Below are positions 25,874 through 34,893 of a stretch of DNA of 64,000 nt, one piece after another. The stretch spans positions 1 to 64,000 of IMG/VR virus record IMGVR_UViG_3300035703_000008; one strand, given 5' to 3'. How positions within the stretch are numbered: the stretch's first letter is position 1; each line of letters opens with the position of its first letter. Below the pieces are notes generated by a model. It worked only from the letters and a program-made list of their open reading frames with translations. It ran no database searches and was not told the DNA's origin. Position numbers and translations under genes: made by a program. Source of the stretch: a virus.

Positions 25874-26086
25874 ATGGCACGTCCAGCGTTCCGACCCAAT
25901 CCTCGAGTCACCCAGGTCTTCGAAGACCTAGAGCAATACCTACGTTTCTGCCAGGACTTTGGCTACAAGTACGACGAGCGCGACCTGTACAACTGGAAGA
26001 GCTACCCTTATCAACAATTCAACAAGCATCTCCAAGGCAAAACAGCCAAGGACATGTGGACACAAGACCAAAGGCGATCTCGATAG
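25874..26086 (+). CDS. Small conserved T4-like phage protein
   Basis: 70 residues starting MARPAFRPNPRVTQVFEDL, after AAGGAAAAAG. The motif YLRFCQDFGYKYDERDLYN..SYPYQQF is conserved in T4-like cyanophage proteins without a function. Basic and helical. Confidence 0.7.
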   Translation: MARPAFRPNPRVTQVFEDLEQYLRFCQDFGYKYDERDLYNWKSYPYQQFNKHLQGKTAKDMWTQDQRRSR

Positions 26087-26092
26087 TTGCCG

Positions 26093-26986
26093 ATGATTCA
26101 TATATTTTTTGTTCCAGGAATGTTTGGATCAATGTTGGAATATGTACTTAGATCCTATACCAATGAAGGATCTCCTGTTGTTGCAGACATACGTTCCGAC
26201 GGATCAATGCACAGCTTTGACAAACGATATCATCCAGTGACGATTCAACAAATACTTGATGAATTTGATCACGAGGCTGATATTACCACTCCTATATATC
26301 CTTGTATCGGCGGAGAACTGGCAGATATTGTGGAATCTTTTCGACTAAGGTCTAAAACCTGGAATCAGGATCACAAGATCCTGATCTCTAGCCCAAATCA
26401 GGCATGGACGGAAATTAATATTTTATTCCACTATCACAAAACTTTTCTTCGTGGCAGCCCAGGATTAGAAATATATGCTAAACAAAATCCTCCAATGGCA
26501 TCCAAATGGAACACAAATTATTCTGACTGGTCTCAGATGCATGTGTGGGAAATGCGAGAATGGTTTAGTCTTTTTTATAGAAAATGGTCAGAGTCCTGGA
26601 TAGTGTCAGAGATTGACGAAGATTTTTTACACATTACTAACCAAGATCTAATGCAGGATACTAAAAAGACTGTACAAAAAATATTGTCGTGGTGTAATCT
26701 TACCCCAAAACCAGGATTAGATAAATTCATTGATGAATACGTTTCAAAACAAACTTATATACTTGACGAATACAACAAAATAGAAAATGCAGTTGATTGT
26801 GTCGTTAATAATCGAGACTACCATTGGGACAGACTCAGCCCTGTTGGAGAAGCGATGATACAAACCAAGCTCAGGGATCATGGACTGGAAATACAATGTC
26901 ATGGGCTTGACACTTTTCCAACATCCAGTGTAGAGTTAAAAAAACTAACATATCCGTCTATCAATCTACATACAATACAATCATGA
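26093..26986 (+). CDS. Sulfotransferase-like P-loop protein
   Basis: 297 residues from ATG 26093 (TTG 26087 is possible). The start MIHIFFVPGMFGSMLEYVLR and the late segment with LSWCNLTPKPGLDKFIDEY look like the 5'-phosphosulfate loop and C-terminal helix of the sulfotransferase fold. It is AT-richer than its surroundings. Neighbours are a glycosyltransferase and GalE, so sulfation of a glycan would fit; the assignment is distant. Confidence 0.45.
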   Translation: MIHIFFVPGMFGSMLEYVLRSYTNEGSPVVADIRSDGSMHSFDKRYHPVTIQQILDEFDHEADITTPIYPCIGGELADIVESFRLRSKTWNQDHKILISSPNQAWTEINILFHYHKTFLRGSPGLEIYAKQNPPMASKWNTNYSDWSQMHVWEMREWFSLFYRKWSESWIVSEIDEDFLHITNQDLMQDTKKTVQKILSWCNLTPKPGLDKFIDEYVSKQTYILDEYNKIENAVDCVVNNRDYHWDRLSPVGEAMIQTKLRDHGLEIQCHGLDTFPTSSVELKKLTYPSINLHTIQS

Positions 26987-28188
26987 GAAAACTTTTTTAC
27001 ATGGGCCTTGAAGCCTATCAAGAACGCTACACTCTACAACTCACCGAGTGGAACCGGCGTGTGTTTGACCGGCGTGGACTGGACGTGGTCTATGTGCCAG
27101 GACTTACACTGGACAATGCCCAAAAGATATCAGTGGGACAGGTCTTGGACGCGCATGGTCGCAGTTATTTTGCCATGAGCCAGATGATGAATCTCGTCAG
27201 ACTCATGCAACAAGGAGATGTCACCAGCGAAGATGTTGTCTACTTTGAAGACATGTTCCAGCCCGGTATTGAAAGCCTGCCTTACATCCTGGATCAAGTG
27301 CCCGACAATCTTCGTCCTAGGATCTTTGTTCGCTGTCTTGCTCAAGCCATTGATCCCGATGACTTCGTTCATGTCTGGGGCATGGCGGGCTGGATGTCAA
27401 CGTATGAACGGATGGTGAATCAGATTCCGGGACTCACTGTGCTGGCCACCAACGAAGAGATGGTGGCACACATGAGGATCGCAGGCTGGACTGCTCCCAT
27501 CTACAACATCTCGGGCCTGGCTTTTGGCCGCGAAGAAGTGCTGGAGCGTATTGGTGGTCGAGACCGGATCCGACCCTTTGCTGAACGTCCTCGCAGGGTG
27601 GCATTTGCTGCTCGATTCGATCAAGAGAAGCAGCCGGGATTCTTCATGGATCTCATCGAGATGACCGGCGAACTCAACTCCACGCCCACCGAATGGTGTA
27701 TCTATTCCGGTAGCGCATTGAGATCCAACAATCCCGAGTTCGTAGAACGTGCCCGTGCCATGGAAAAGAAAGGTCAGCTGCGTATCTATGAAAATCTCTC
27801 CAAGAACGACTACTATGCCTTGCTCAATGATACCAGGGTGTTGTTTAACTGTGCCCTGCAAGATTGGGTTTCAAACACTGTAAGCGAAGCCGATACCCTG
27901 GGCGCCAATGTGGTATACCCAGCCTATCGTAGTTTCCCGGAAACATTTGCCAATGATCCTGAGCGACTCTACGTGCCCTGGAGCATCGACGATGCCTATC
28001 ACAAAGTTCAGAATGCCTTGTATGCACCACATCACAACATGGGCCTGATCTCCGCCTGGAACGATGGCACTGTGGATCGCATCGTGGACATCATCACAGG
28101 ACAAGGCGAACAATGGAATCGCGCAGGCAATCGCTATCGCGATCATGTCGCACACGAAAAATATCAAGTAGTCAAAATCGAAGGATAA
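26983..28188 (+). CDS. GT-B-type glycosyltransferase
   Basis: 401 residues. The C-terminal half has the family 1/4-like pattern: RRVAFAARFDQEKQPGFFMDLIE (GRL.-like donor domain start), KGQLRIYENLSKNDYYALLNDTRVLFNCALQDWVSNTVSEADTLGANVVYP, with the acidic E of the E-x7-E donor motif. Likely transfers a hexose from a UDP-sugar onto DNA, a virion glycan or a host polysaccharide. GalE (28191) directly downstream, 2 nt apart, could supply UDP-galactose or UDP-glucose. Confidence 0.7.
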   Translation: MRKLFYMGLEAYQERYTLQLTEWNRRVFDRRGLDVVYVPGLTLDNAQKISVGQVLDAHGRSYFAMSQMMNLVRLMQQGDVTSEDVVYFEDMFQPGIESLPYILDQVPDNLRPRIFVRCLAQAIDPDDFVHVWGMAGWMSTYERMVNQIPGLTVLATNEEMVAHMRIAGWTAPIYNISGLAFGREEVLERIGGRDRIRPFAERPRRVAFAARFDQEKQPGFFMDLIEMTGELNSTPTEWCIYSGSALRSNNPEFVERARAMEKKGQLRIYENLSKNDYYALLNDTRVLFNCALQDWVSNTVSEADTLGANVVYPAYRSFPETFANDPERLYVPWSIDDAYHKVQNALYAPHHNMGLISAWNDGTVDRIVDIITGQGEQWNRAGNRYRDHVAHEKYQVVKIEG

Positions 28189-28190
28189 TC

Positions 28191-29150
28191 ATGGCCAAGA
28201 TGGTGTTAGTCACAGGAGCTGCCGGTTACATCGGCGGCGAAACAGTTTTACGTCTCAAAGATCAAGGGCACACTGTGATAGGAGTGGATACCCGAGCTGC
28301 TCCAATGCATCTACGACACAGTGCAGATCGGTTTTTCCAGGAAGACTTCAGTTCTAAACTGGGGCTTGACATCATCGCCAAATTCAGTCCCGATGTGATC
28401 GTGCATTGTGCTGGGTCTAGTTTGGTGGGACCCAGCATTGGCAATCCACGACAATACTATCACAACAACTTCTGCAAGACCAAGACCATGGTGGATTATC
28501 TCTTGGACAATGCCCAACGCAAGTTGCCCAGGATCGTGTTTTCTAGTTCGGCTGCGGTGTACGGAGAACCAGTGATGACACCGTGCCGTGAAGAAGATCC
28601 AGCCCTGCCCATATCGCCCTATGGCGAGAGCAAGCTCATGATCGAGATGCTGCTGAACAGCTATCATCATGCCTACAATCTCGAGTCGGTGTCGTTCCGC
28701 TATTTCAATGCCTGCGGTGCTGACAGTCTCAACCGACATGGTCAAGAACCCGGGGCCACACACATCATCGCACGTGTGCTGGAGAGCATACGCAATGATC
28801 AAGACTTTGTGTTGTTTGGTGATGCCTATGCCACTGCTGACGGTAGCTGTGTAAGAGATTATGTGCATGTGGAGGACATCGCCAATGCACACGTGGCTGC
28901 CGTGGAAAGCGACATCACCACTGGTTCCTATAACTTAGGCACCAATCAAGGTATCAGCAATCTCGAGATAGTGAACATGGCCGAGAAAATCACCGGTCGT
29001 CGGGTGCGAGTCATGCATGGACCTAACCGCGCCGGTGATCCCGCTGTGCTCACAGCCAATGCCGAAAAGTTCCAAAAGACATCGGGCTGGCAGGCACGAT
29101 TCTCCCTGGAAGACATGATCACACATGCATGGAAATGGTATAACCAATGA
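28191..29150 (+). CDS. galE: UDP-glucose 4-epimerase (NAD-dependent epimerase)
   Basis: 319 residues. VTGAAGYIGGETV at the N-terminus is the GxxGxxG NAD-binding motif; SSSAAVYGEP and SPYGESKLMIE supply the catalytic Ser and Tyr-x3-Lys; FRYFNACGAD and RDYVHVEDIANAHV are the GalE-type substrate and dimer segments. Extended SDR fold, reversible UDP-Glc/UDP-Gal epimerisation. ATG 28191 follows the glycosyltransferase stop. The next gene overlaps by 4 nt. Confidence 0.88.
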   Translation: MAKMVLVTGAAGYIGGETVLRLKDQGHTVIGVDTRAAPMHLRHSADRFFQEDFSSKLGLDIIAKFSPDVIVHCAGSSLVGPSIGNPRQYYHNNFCKTKTMVDYLLDNAQRKLPRIVFSSSAAVYGEPVMTPCREEDPALPISPYGESKLMIEMLLNSYHHAYNLESVSFRYFNACGADSLNRHGQEPGATHIIARVLESIRNDQDFVLFGDAYATADGSCVRDYVHVEDIANAHVAAVESDITTGSYNLGTNQGISNLEIVNMAEKITGRRVRVMHGPNRAGDPAVLTANAEKFQKTSGWQARFSLEDMITHAWKWYNQ

Positions 29151-29728
29151 GTTTTGACACCATCCGTAGATTTGAACAGGCCTTGGGTGAATACACCGGT
29201 GCTCCCTACGTGATCATGACCGATTGCTGCACCCATGCCATTGAGCTGTGCTTGAGACATGAACGGCCCAGCAATCTCGCTTTCACAGCCTACACCTATC
29301 TATCCGTCCCCATGCTGATGCACAAGTTGAACATAGAGTATCGGCTCATTCCCGAGGATTGGACCGGCGAGTATCAATTCCATGGTAGCCGAGTCTGGGA
29401 TTCAGCCCGTAGGTTGGAGCGTGGCATGTATAGACCCGGGCAGATGCAGTGCCTGAGTTTTGGGCATGGCAAGCCTTTACAGATAGGCCGTGGCGGTGCT
29501 ATACTGTTGGATGATGCCCAGACCTATGATGTCATGATCCAGCAACGCTATGATGGTCGCGACCTAAATATCCTACCCTGGGAGAAACAGCAAACATTCC
29601 GGGTGGGTTATCATTATCGTCCCACCATAGAAGAAGCCGAACGCGGACTGGAACTGTTGCCACAGGTCGCAGAAGCACCACGGTATGTGAAGTATCCTGA
29701 TTGTAGAAACATCACTATCATTAAATGA
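29147..29728 (+). CDS. Short DegT/DnrJ-like aminotransferase-fold protein
   Basis: 193 residues, about half of a normal DegT/DnrJ/EryC1 enzyme (~370). LGEYTGAPYVIMTDCCTHAIEL and AFTAYTYLSVPM match the family start, RVWDSARRLE the cofactor Asp region, and SFGHGKPLQIGRGGAILLD the PLP-lysine loop. The C-terminal domain is reduced to a short YRPTIEEAERGLELLPQ segment. Either a minimal sugar aminotransferase or a PLP-fold protein with another role. Overlaps galE, so a nucleotide-sugar role is likely. Confidence 0.65.
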   Translation: MSFDTIRRFEQALGEYTGAPYVIMTDCCTHAIELCLRHERPSNLAFTAYTYLSVPMLMHKLNIEYRLIPEDWTGEYQFHGSRVWDSARRLERGMYRPGQMQCLSFGHGKPLQIGRGGAILLDDAQTYDVMIQQRYDGRDLNILPWEKQQTFRVGYHYRPTIEEAERGLELLPQVAEAPRYVKYPDCRNITIIK

Positions 29729-29765
29729 TAACTCGGCGATCCACCGCCCTAACTCGGAGACAAGA

Positions 29766-30467
29766 ATGGAAAAACAAACCAAGTACCTCAGCGATGCCAT
29801 CCGTGATCGCATGCAGAGCACCAGCAAGCGATTTTGGGCCAGCGACAACATCAGCGAATACATCGCACCAAGCGACAAAGAACATCTGATCAACGAGGCC
29901 ACCGAAGCCTTTGAATTGGTCTTGGACCGACTGCTCATTGACAGGAAAACCGATCCCAACAGTCGGGGCACAGCACGACGATTGGCCAAGATGTATTTCA
30001 ACGAAATCATGGCCGGTAGGTATGATGCTGCGCCCGACTGCACCGCTTTCCCCAATGATTCCGAGGATCGCTACGAAGGCATGTTGGTGGTGCGGAGCGA
30101 AATCCGCAGCATGTGCAGCCATCATCACCAACCTGTGGTGGGTGTGGCTTATATTGGTATCTTGGCTGCAGAAAAACTGATTGGACTTAGCAAGTATACC
30201 CGCATCGCTCAGTGGTGCAGCCGGCGTGGTACGCTGCAGGAAGAACTCTGCAACGACATCGCGCGGGAAATCATGCGGGCAACTGATTCAAAAGATGTGG
30301 GCGTGTATATCCAAGCTACGCATGGCTGTTGCGAGAATCGTGGCATCATGGCGCATAGTTCCTTGACCCAGACCACGGTTTTGCACGGTGCTTTCAAGAC
30401 CGATCCGGCAGTGAAGAAAGAGTTCATCGACAACATCAAGCTACAACAAGACTTTGCACCTAGGTAA
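29766..30467 (+). CDS. folE: GTP cyclohydrolase I
   Basis: 233 residues. Family blocks are intact: DPNSRGTARRLAKMY, RSMCSHHHQPVVGVAYIG (Zn Cys and catalytic His), IGLSKYTRIAQWCSRRG, and ATHGCCENRGI (second Zn Cys). Converts GTP to dihydroneopterin triphosphate, the first step to folate and to 7-deazaguanines. With QueD (32113), QueE (37691) and DpdA (21408), the purpose in the phage is most likely a modified DNA base. GGAG precedes the start. Confidence 0.93.
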   Translation: MEKQTKYLSDAIRDRMQSTSKRFWASDNISEYIAPSDKEHLINEATEAFELVLDRLLIDRKTDPNSRGTARRLAKMYFNEIMAGRYDAAPDCTAFPNDSEDRYEGMLVVRSEIRSMCSHHHQPVVGVAYIGILAAEKLIGLSKYTRIAQWCSRRGTLQEELCNDIAREIMRATDSKDVGVYIQATHGCCENRGIMAHSSLTQTTVLHGAFKTDPAVKKEFIDNIKLQQDFAPR

Positions 30468-30474
30468 CATGCGG

Positions 30475-30503
30475 TTGACCTAAAATTCCCCAGATCGTAT
30501 AAT
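30475..30503 (+). promoter_or_regulatory. Sigma70 promoter with inverted-repeat operator
   Basis: TTGACC 30475-30480, 17-bp spacer, perfect TATAAT 30498-30503, inside the extended GCGGTTGACC element shared with 47043 and 59655. TCCCCAGA (30487-30494, spacer) and TCTGGGGA (30522-30529, at the ribosome site) form a perfect 8-bp inverted repeat around the start region, a possible repressor site. Confidence 0.8.
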
Positions 30504-30536
30504 ACAAACATCTTATTACCTTCTGGGGATATGCAC

Positions 30537-32015
30537 ATGAAAACCAAATTGGCATTGGCTGTTTCTTCGTTGTTTGTACTGTATGGTTGCGGTGGCGGGG
30601 AATCAACCACCCCTTTGAGTCAGGCATCAACTCCATCGACTGCGGCCGCAAATGAGATCTCAACTCAGGCCAGTCCGATTTTCTCTCGAGCTGGGCTACA
30701 AAAAAGCTATGTGAGTCAAACCCACTTCGACCTCGATTCTACTGCTTACAGTCATGTGGTATTTTACGGAACCATCATCGATGACATTGATCGCGACGGA
30801 GAAATTGACATCGTATCCTTTCCCAGCAACGGATGGGGCGGAGCACCAATGCAGCCCATCGTTTGGCGTAATCAAGGCGGCAAGTTTGTGTCATCGCTGT
30901 GGCTGATCAAAAATTCAGAAAAAAATGAATTTGTGCGTGAACTGGTATCAGCTGACTTCAACAACGACGGTATAACCGATCATATGGTCATCGACGTCGG
31001 ACACGAACACGAAACTGGATCGCCTTCGTTGGGCGGTATCCCTTTCATGCTCGAAGGATCAGCCAATGGACTGGTACATCGAGCCGCTGATAAATGGCTG
31101 TCGGCTCCCAATGGTGGGCGAGCATTCAACCATATATCTGCGCACATGGACTTTGACAACGACGGCGATGTTGATGTGGCCATTGCTACCATCAATCATC
31201 GTGGGCACAAATTCCGTATCTACGAAAACCTCGGCAACTTCCAGTTCAAGCACCGCCCAGATCTCGTGCCCGAATCAGCTGATGCGGCATCTGGTACTGG
31301 ATTTGTTAAAACCAAAAACGGTCCAATCCTAGTGGCTGGATTTTATCGTACATGGTCGCGAGACAATCCGGCGCCGCCACCGCGTGTCTACTCCTATACC
31401 GGAGGCAAGTTTATAGAAAGTTACAGCCTTGCTAAACCCAATCTAGGTGGCCGAGAAATCAACTACGGTGCCAGTGACATGTTCAACTTGGATGTCAACG
31501 GCGACGGTCTCGAGGACCTCCTGATCACCTGGGAAACCAACAGCTTCGATGGCATCGACGATGGCTCTAGTTTCATGGGCAGGAGCCATATGATTCCCAG
31601 ATACAAAGATATCAGCAACAGTGTCATGACTGTCTGGTTGCAAGATCAAAACGGAAAACTCATCTCTGATCCCAACGGCGTGGTCTATAATCTTTCAAAG
31701 GCATCTGCAGGAGGGCCTTTGAAGTTTGCTGATTTCAATGGCGATGGCGTACTAGACTTTTATCAGCTGGCCTATGATGTATTACCACGCGATTTTGATT
31801 CCATGGTATGGATCAACGACGGTCGTGGGCGATTCTCTAACCCGCAAGGGCAATTCAAAATTGATCCCGCCGATGACACCAACAAGCATCTTATTCCATT
31901 CTTTTTTGATGCCAATCGCGACGGCAAGATCGATGTGGTAGCCATCGAGCCGATATTTGAACAGCCGCCGACCAAGACCATTGGGCAGGCAGTGCGTGTT
32001 TTCTTGTCTCATTAA
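30537..32015 (+). CDS. Secreted lipoprotein with FG-GAP/VCBS repeats
   Basis: 492 residues from ATG 30537 (ATG 30531 is in frame but too close to GGGG). Residues 1-18 form a lipoprotein signal: KTK, a hydrophobic core and lipobox LYGC followed by GGG. The mature part, after a Ser/Thr-rich spacer, holds repeated Ca-binding D-x-D-x-D-G-x-x-D elements (DIDRDGEID, DFNNDGITD, DFDNDGDVD, DVNGDGLED, DFNGDGVLD, DANRDGKID), i.e. a beta-propeller of FG-GAP repeats. It should sit on the outer membrane or cell surface of the infected host. Own promoter, no coupling to neighbours: a moron-like cargo gene. Confidence 0.82.
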   Translation: MKTKLALAVSSLFVLYGCGGGESTTPLSQASTPSTAAANEISTQASPIFSRAGLQKSYVSQTHFDLDSTAYSHVVFYGTIIDDIDRDGEIDIVSFPSNGWGGAPMQPIVWRNQGGKFVSSLWLIKNSEKNEFVRELVSADFNNDGITDHMVIDVGHEHETGSPSLGGIPFMLEGSANGLVHRAADKWLSAPNGGRAFNHISAHMDFDNDGDVDVAIATINHRGHKFRIYENLGNFQFKHRPDLVPESADAASGTGFVKTKNGPILVAGFYRTWSRDNPAPPPRVYSYTGGKFIESYSLAKPNLGGREINYGASDMFNLDVNGDGLEDLLITWETNSFDGIDDGSSFMGRSHMIPRYKDISNSVMTVWLQDQNGKLISDPNGVVYNLSKASAGGPLKFADFNGDGVLDFYQLAYDVLPRDFDSMVWINDGRGRFSNPQGQFKIDPADDTNKHLIPFFFDANRDGKIDVVAIEPIFEQPPTKTIGQAVRVFLSH

Positions 32016-32112
32016 ATCCCAAGATAAATATGTATAGTGGACTTTGGCGCTCATCCCACTTTAAAAATTCTGCGTGTCATCAAACTTGCTCACTCAATAA
32101 AGGAGACTAGTG

Positions 32113-32616
32113 ATGGCAAATCAACCCCGTACCTACCGGTACACATCCACCAAAGAGTATCACGACGCTTTTCCCTGTGCCTATCGTCAATGGCGCGCGG
32201 ACAGTCATTGCAACTTGATACATGGCTACAGTTTTAGCATGAAGTTCTATTTTGGCACTGACGATCTCGATGTGCGTAACTGGTCCGCAGACTATGGTGG
32301 TCTCAAAGAACTCAAACACACCCTGGAAGATCAGTTTGATCATACCTTGCTGGTAGCACAGGATGATCCTGAACTGGCCACTTTCCAGCTTTTGCAGGAA
32401 CGCAACCTGGCCAAGCTCACTGTGCTGCCACGCCTGGGCTGCGAAGGTCTGGCAGACATGCTGTACAAATATGTCAACGGTGTTTATATCCCCGATATGT
32501 GGGGACCTGGTGAAGCCGAAAGGCTTTGGTGCTATCGTGTCGAAGTGCGAGAGACACAGGCAAACATGGCTTTCCGCGAAGGCCATAGAGAATGGAACGA
32601 AGATCTTTTCCAATGA
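32113..32616 (+). CDS. queD: 6-carboxytetrahydropterin synthase (QueD-like)
   Basis: 167 residues from ATG 32113 with AGGAG upstream. SHCNLIHGYSFSMKF is the family C-x3-HG-x core (Cys33 catalytic), DQFDHTLLV carries the Asp-His pair and CYRVEVRET the C-terminal Glu. The N-terminal FPCAYRQW and HGY instead of HGH differ from E. coli QueD, where His residues bind zinc; this looks like the phage/alphaproteobacterial variant subfamily. Makes CPH4 from the FolE product, feeding QueE. Confidence 0.8.
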   Translation: MANQPRTYRYTSTKEYHDAFPCAYRQWRADSHCNLIHGYSFSMKFYFGTDDLDVRNWSADYGGLKELKHTLEDQFDHTLLVAQDDPELATFQLLQERNLAKLTVLPRLGCEGLADMLYKYVNGVYIPDMWGPGEAERLWCYRVEVRETQANMAFREGHREWNEDLFQ

Positions 32617-33437
32617 CCCAATCAATCCCACCCATCAGTATATTGCTGCCCACCCGTGGCAGGACCACACAGCTAGAACGCAGTGTGATGAGCTTGATCA
32701 ACCTCGCCGACGACCCCACTGGAATACAGTGGTTGCTTGGGTTCGACACCGACGATCAGCCCAGTTTTGACTACTTCCAGACCAATGTCGCATCTCGTAT
32801 ATCTGAGTCGGGCGGTCGATACACCTGCCTGGGCTTTGAACCCCTGGGCTATCATCGCCTCAATGAGTATGTGAATCGCCTAGCACATGCCAGCACCGGT
32901 GAATGGATGGTGTTCTGGAACGACGATGCTGTGATGCAGACACAAGGCTGGGACACAGTGATCGCCAGCCATACCGGACGTTTTTGCCTGCAGGCCTTCG
33001 ACACACACAAAAAACACCCTTACTCGATCTTCCCTATCGTGCCAAGGAAGTGGCTGGAAATCATCGGACACCTCAGCCTACATCAGCTCAATGATGCTTG
33101 GTTGAGCCAGATCGCTTGGTTGTTGGACATCATGGTCAGGATCGATGTGGTGGTAGATCATGAGAGGTACGATCTCACTGGCAAGAACAACGACGACACA
33201 TTCAAGCAACGCCAGATATTCGAAGGGAATCCCAGCGATCCCAGGGATTTCAATCACGAAACTTTCCGAAAAACACGCATACACGAAGCCGGTCGTATCG
33301 CATACTATCTACACAATCAAGGCTATGATCTCACGCACTGGGAAGAAGTAGTCACTGGACGCCGTGATCCCTGGGCCAAGATGCTGGAGGCCGATGTCAA
33401 TGGTCAAATGACCAAACTGGATATACCTAAAAAATGA
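32613..33437 (+). CDS. GT2-family glycosyltransferase
   Basis: 274 residues. ISILLPTRGRTTQLERSVMSL is the GT-A donor fold start; ASTGEWMVFWNDDAVMQ holds the D-x-D metal-binding motif (NDDA). The C-terminal half has KNNDDTF and a helical tail. It overlaps QueD and the following methyltransferase by 4 nt each. A polysaccharide or virion glycan is the likely acceptor. Confidence 0.7.
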   Translation: MTQSIPPISILLPTRGRTTQLERSVMSLINLADDPTGIQWLLGFDTDDQPSFDYFQTNVASRISESGGRYTCLGFEPLGYHRLNEYVNRLAHASTGEWMVFWNDDAVMQTQGWDTVIASHTGRFCLQAFDTHKKHPYSIFPIVPRKWLEIIGHLSLHQLNDAWLSQIAWLLDIMVRIDVVVDHERYDLTGKNNDDTFKQRQIFEGNPSDPRDFNHETFRKTRIHEAGRIAYYLHNQGYDLTHWEEVVTGRRDPWAKMLEADVNGQMTKLDIPKK

Positions 33438-34168
33438 ATCTGCAACGATATCTCTACGACGTGGCCAATGCCCGCAGACAAGAGCTGATACCTTTTGTTT
33501 ACTATCACACCAAGGGGCAGGTGCAGACCGGTCCCTTTGCCGGCATGACTATCGTGCCCAATTTCATGTGGGGCGATGCCGATGTATGCGGCAAACTCTT
33601 GGGAGTCTACGAAGACGAGTTGCATGCCAATATAGAGCGTGCCATCGAGCTTGATCCTGATCTAGTGATCAATGTGGGCAGTGCCGAAGGCTACTATGCT
33701 GTGGGTATGGCGCGTAGATGCTCACAGGCTCGCGTGATCTCTGCCGACCTCGAATCAGCGGCACAGCAGATATCAGTGTTGAATGCCGGGGTCAATGGTG
33801 TCACCAATCTCGTACCACACGGTGGTGTGGATCCCGTGATGCTGAGCCAGCTTTTGGTGGAAGGTCAACGACCCCTGATCATCAGCGATTGTGAGGGCTA
33901 TGAAAACGTGTTGCTAGATCCAGCCACTGTGCCCGACTTGGATCGATGCATGATCCTGGTGGAAACACACGATTGCCTGGATGCCGGTATCACCGATCGC
34001 ATCGCCCAGCGATTCTCGGGCACACATCACATCACTCGCATCGAGCAGCAGGGCAAAGATCCCTATCGGTTTGAGTTCCTGCGCACTGTTAGTGACTGTG
34101 ACAAGTGGTGTTTGGTTCACGAAGGCCGGCCCGAGACCGGATATTGGCTATGGATGGAGCCTGTATGA
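33434..34168 (+). CDS. FkbM-like methyltransferase
   Basis: 244 residues. LVINVGSAEGYYAVGMARRC is motif I, VISADLES strand 2, and LIISDCEGYENVLLDP motif IV. FkbM-type enzymes O-methylate sugars. Placed between two glycosyltransferases with 4-nt overlaps, so methylation of the same glycan is the natural reading. Confidence 0.65.
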   Translation: MNLQRYLYDVANARRQELIPFVYYHTKGQVQTGPFAGMTIVPNFMWGDADVCGKLLGVYEDELHANIERAIELDPDLVINVGSAEGYYAVGMARRCSQARVISADLESAAQQISVLNAGVNGVTNLVPHGGVDPVMLSQLLVEGQRPLIISDCEGYENVLLDPATVPDLDRCMILVETHDCLDAGITDRIAQRFSGTHHITRIEQQGKDPYRFEFLRTVSDCDKWCLVHEGRPETGYWLWMEPV

Positions 34169-34884
34169 AAATCAAAAATTATCTAGTAAAAAGTCTGTAT
34201 CGGGTACGAGACCCCAATTGGCTGGTGCACGATCGAGGCCACGAAACCGATCTCTACGAACGCTATCTCGACATGCATCGTGTCAGTGTTGCCAGCTTCA
34301 AGAAGCACTTATTGGGTGACTGGGAGCTGAAATTTTTCACCGGCGAAGTTGATTCCATCAACCAGGCCTTTGAACAGACATTCTGGCGCATACATGAACT
34401 CTGGCACAACGAACCCTGTAACATACTCTACGCCGACCCCGACACTGTGGCCAGGAATGGCCTAGACCCTTGGAATCTAGATGGGTTCCGCATGTTCAAC
34501 TTCACAGACCCACGCAGTTTTGAAAAAGAAAATCCCTACGGTGCCAAGTTTAAATGGTTTTTCAATGCCGGTGTGAGATACTTCTCACATACCATGGATG
34601 AAAAAGTCTGGCAGGTGGGCACAGACATAGCTCGCAACTGGGATCACACTACCTATGACACCGAGCAGATCATACTCAATTCCATGCTGTGGAGCCAGAA
34701 AGTGCGGTTGGATCAAGTCCTGATGCCGCGAGTGGCCTATCAGGCCATGAGCCTGGACCAACGTCCCGTTTGGTGGCACGATGTCTGGAACGGATGCTCG
34801 CTCAATCAGGCCGCTGTGATCCACGTGCATGGCAGCAGGAATGCTCAGTCTAGGCTAGAGCTTATGAAGCAGTTGACCAACTAG
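34165..34884 (+). CDS. Putative GT-A glycosyltransferase
   Basis: 239 residues from ATG 34165. ILYADPDTVARNG contains a D-x-D motif with the context expected at the end of the donor strand, and FKWFFNAGVRYFS resembles the acceptor-side N-A-G motif of DUF- and capsular-type transferases. Third gene of a GT2-FkbM-GT set that overlaps throughout. Confidence 0.5.
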   Translation: MKIKNYLVKSLYRVRDPNWLVHDRGHETDLYERYLDMHRVSVASFKKHLLGDWELKFFTGEVDSINQAFEQTFWRIHELWHNEPCNILYADPDTVARNGLDPWNLDGFRMFNFTDPRSFEKENPYGAKFKWFFNAGVRYFSHTMDEKVWQVGTDIARNWDHTTYDTEQIILNSMLWSQKVRLDQVLMPRVAYQAMSLDQRPVWWHDVWNGCSLNQAAVIHVHGSRNAQSRLELMKQLTN

Positions 34885-34893
34885 GAAAATATC

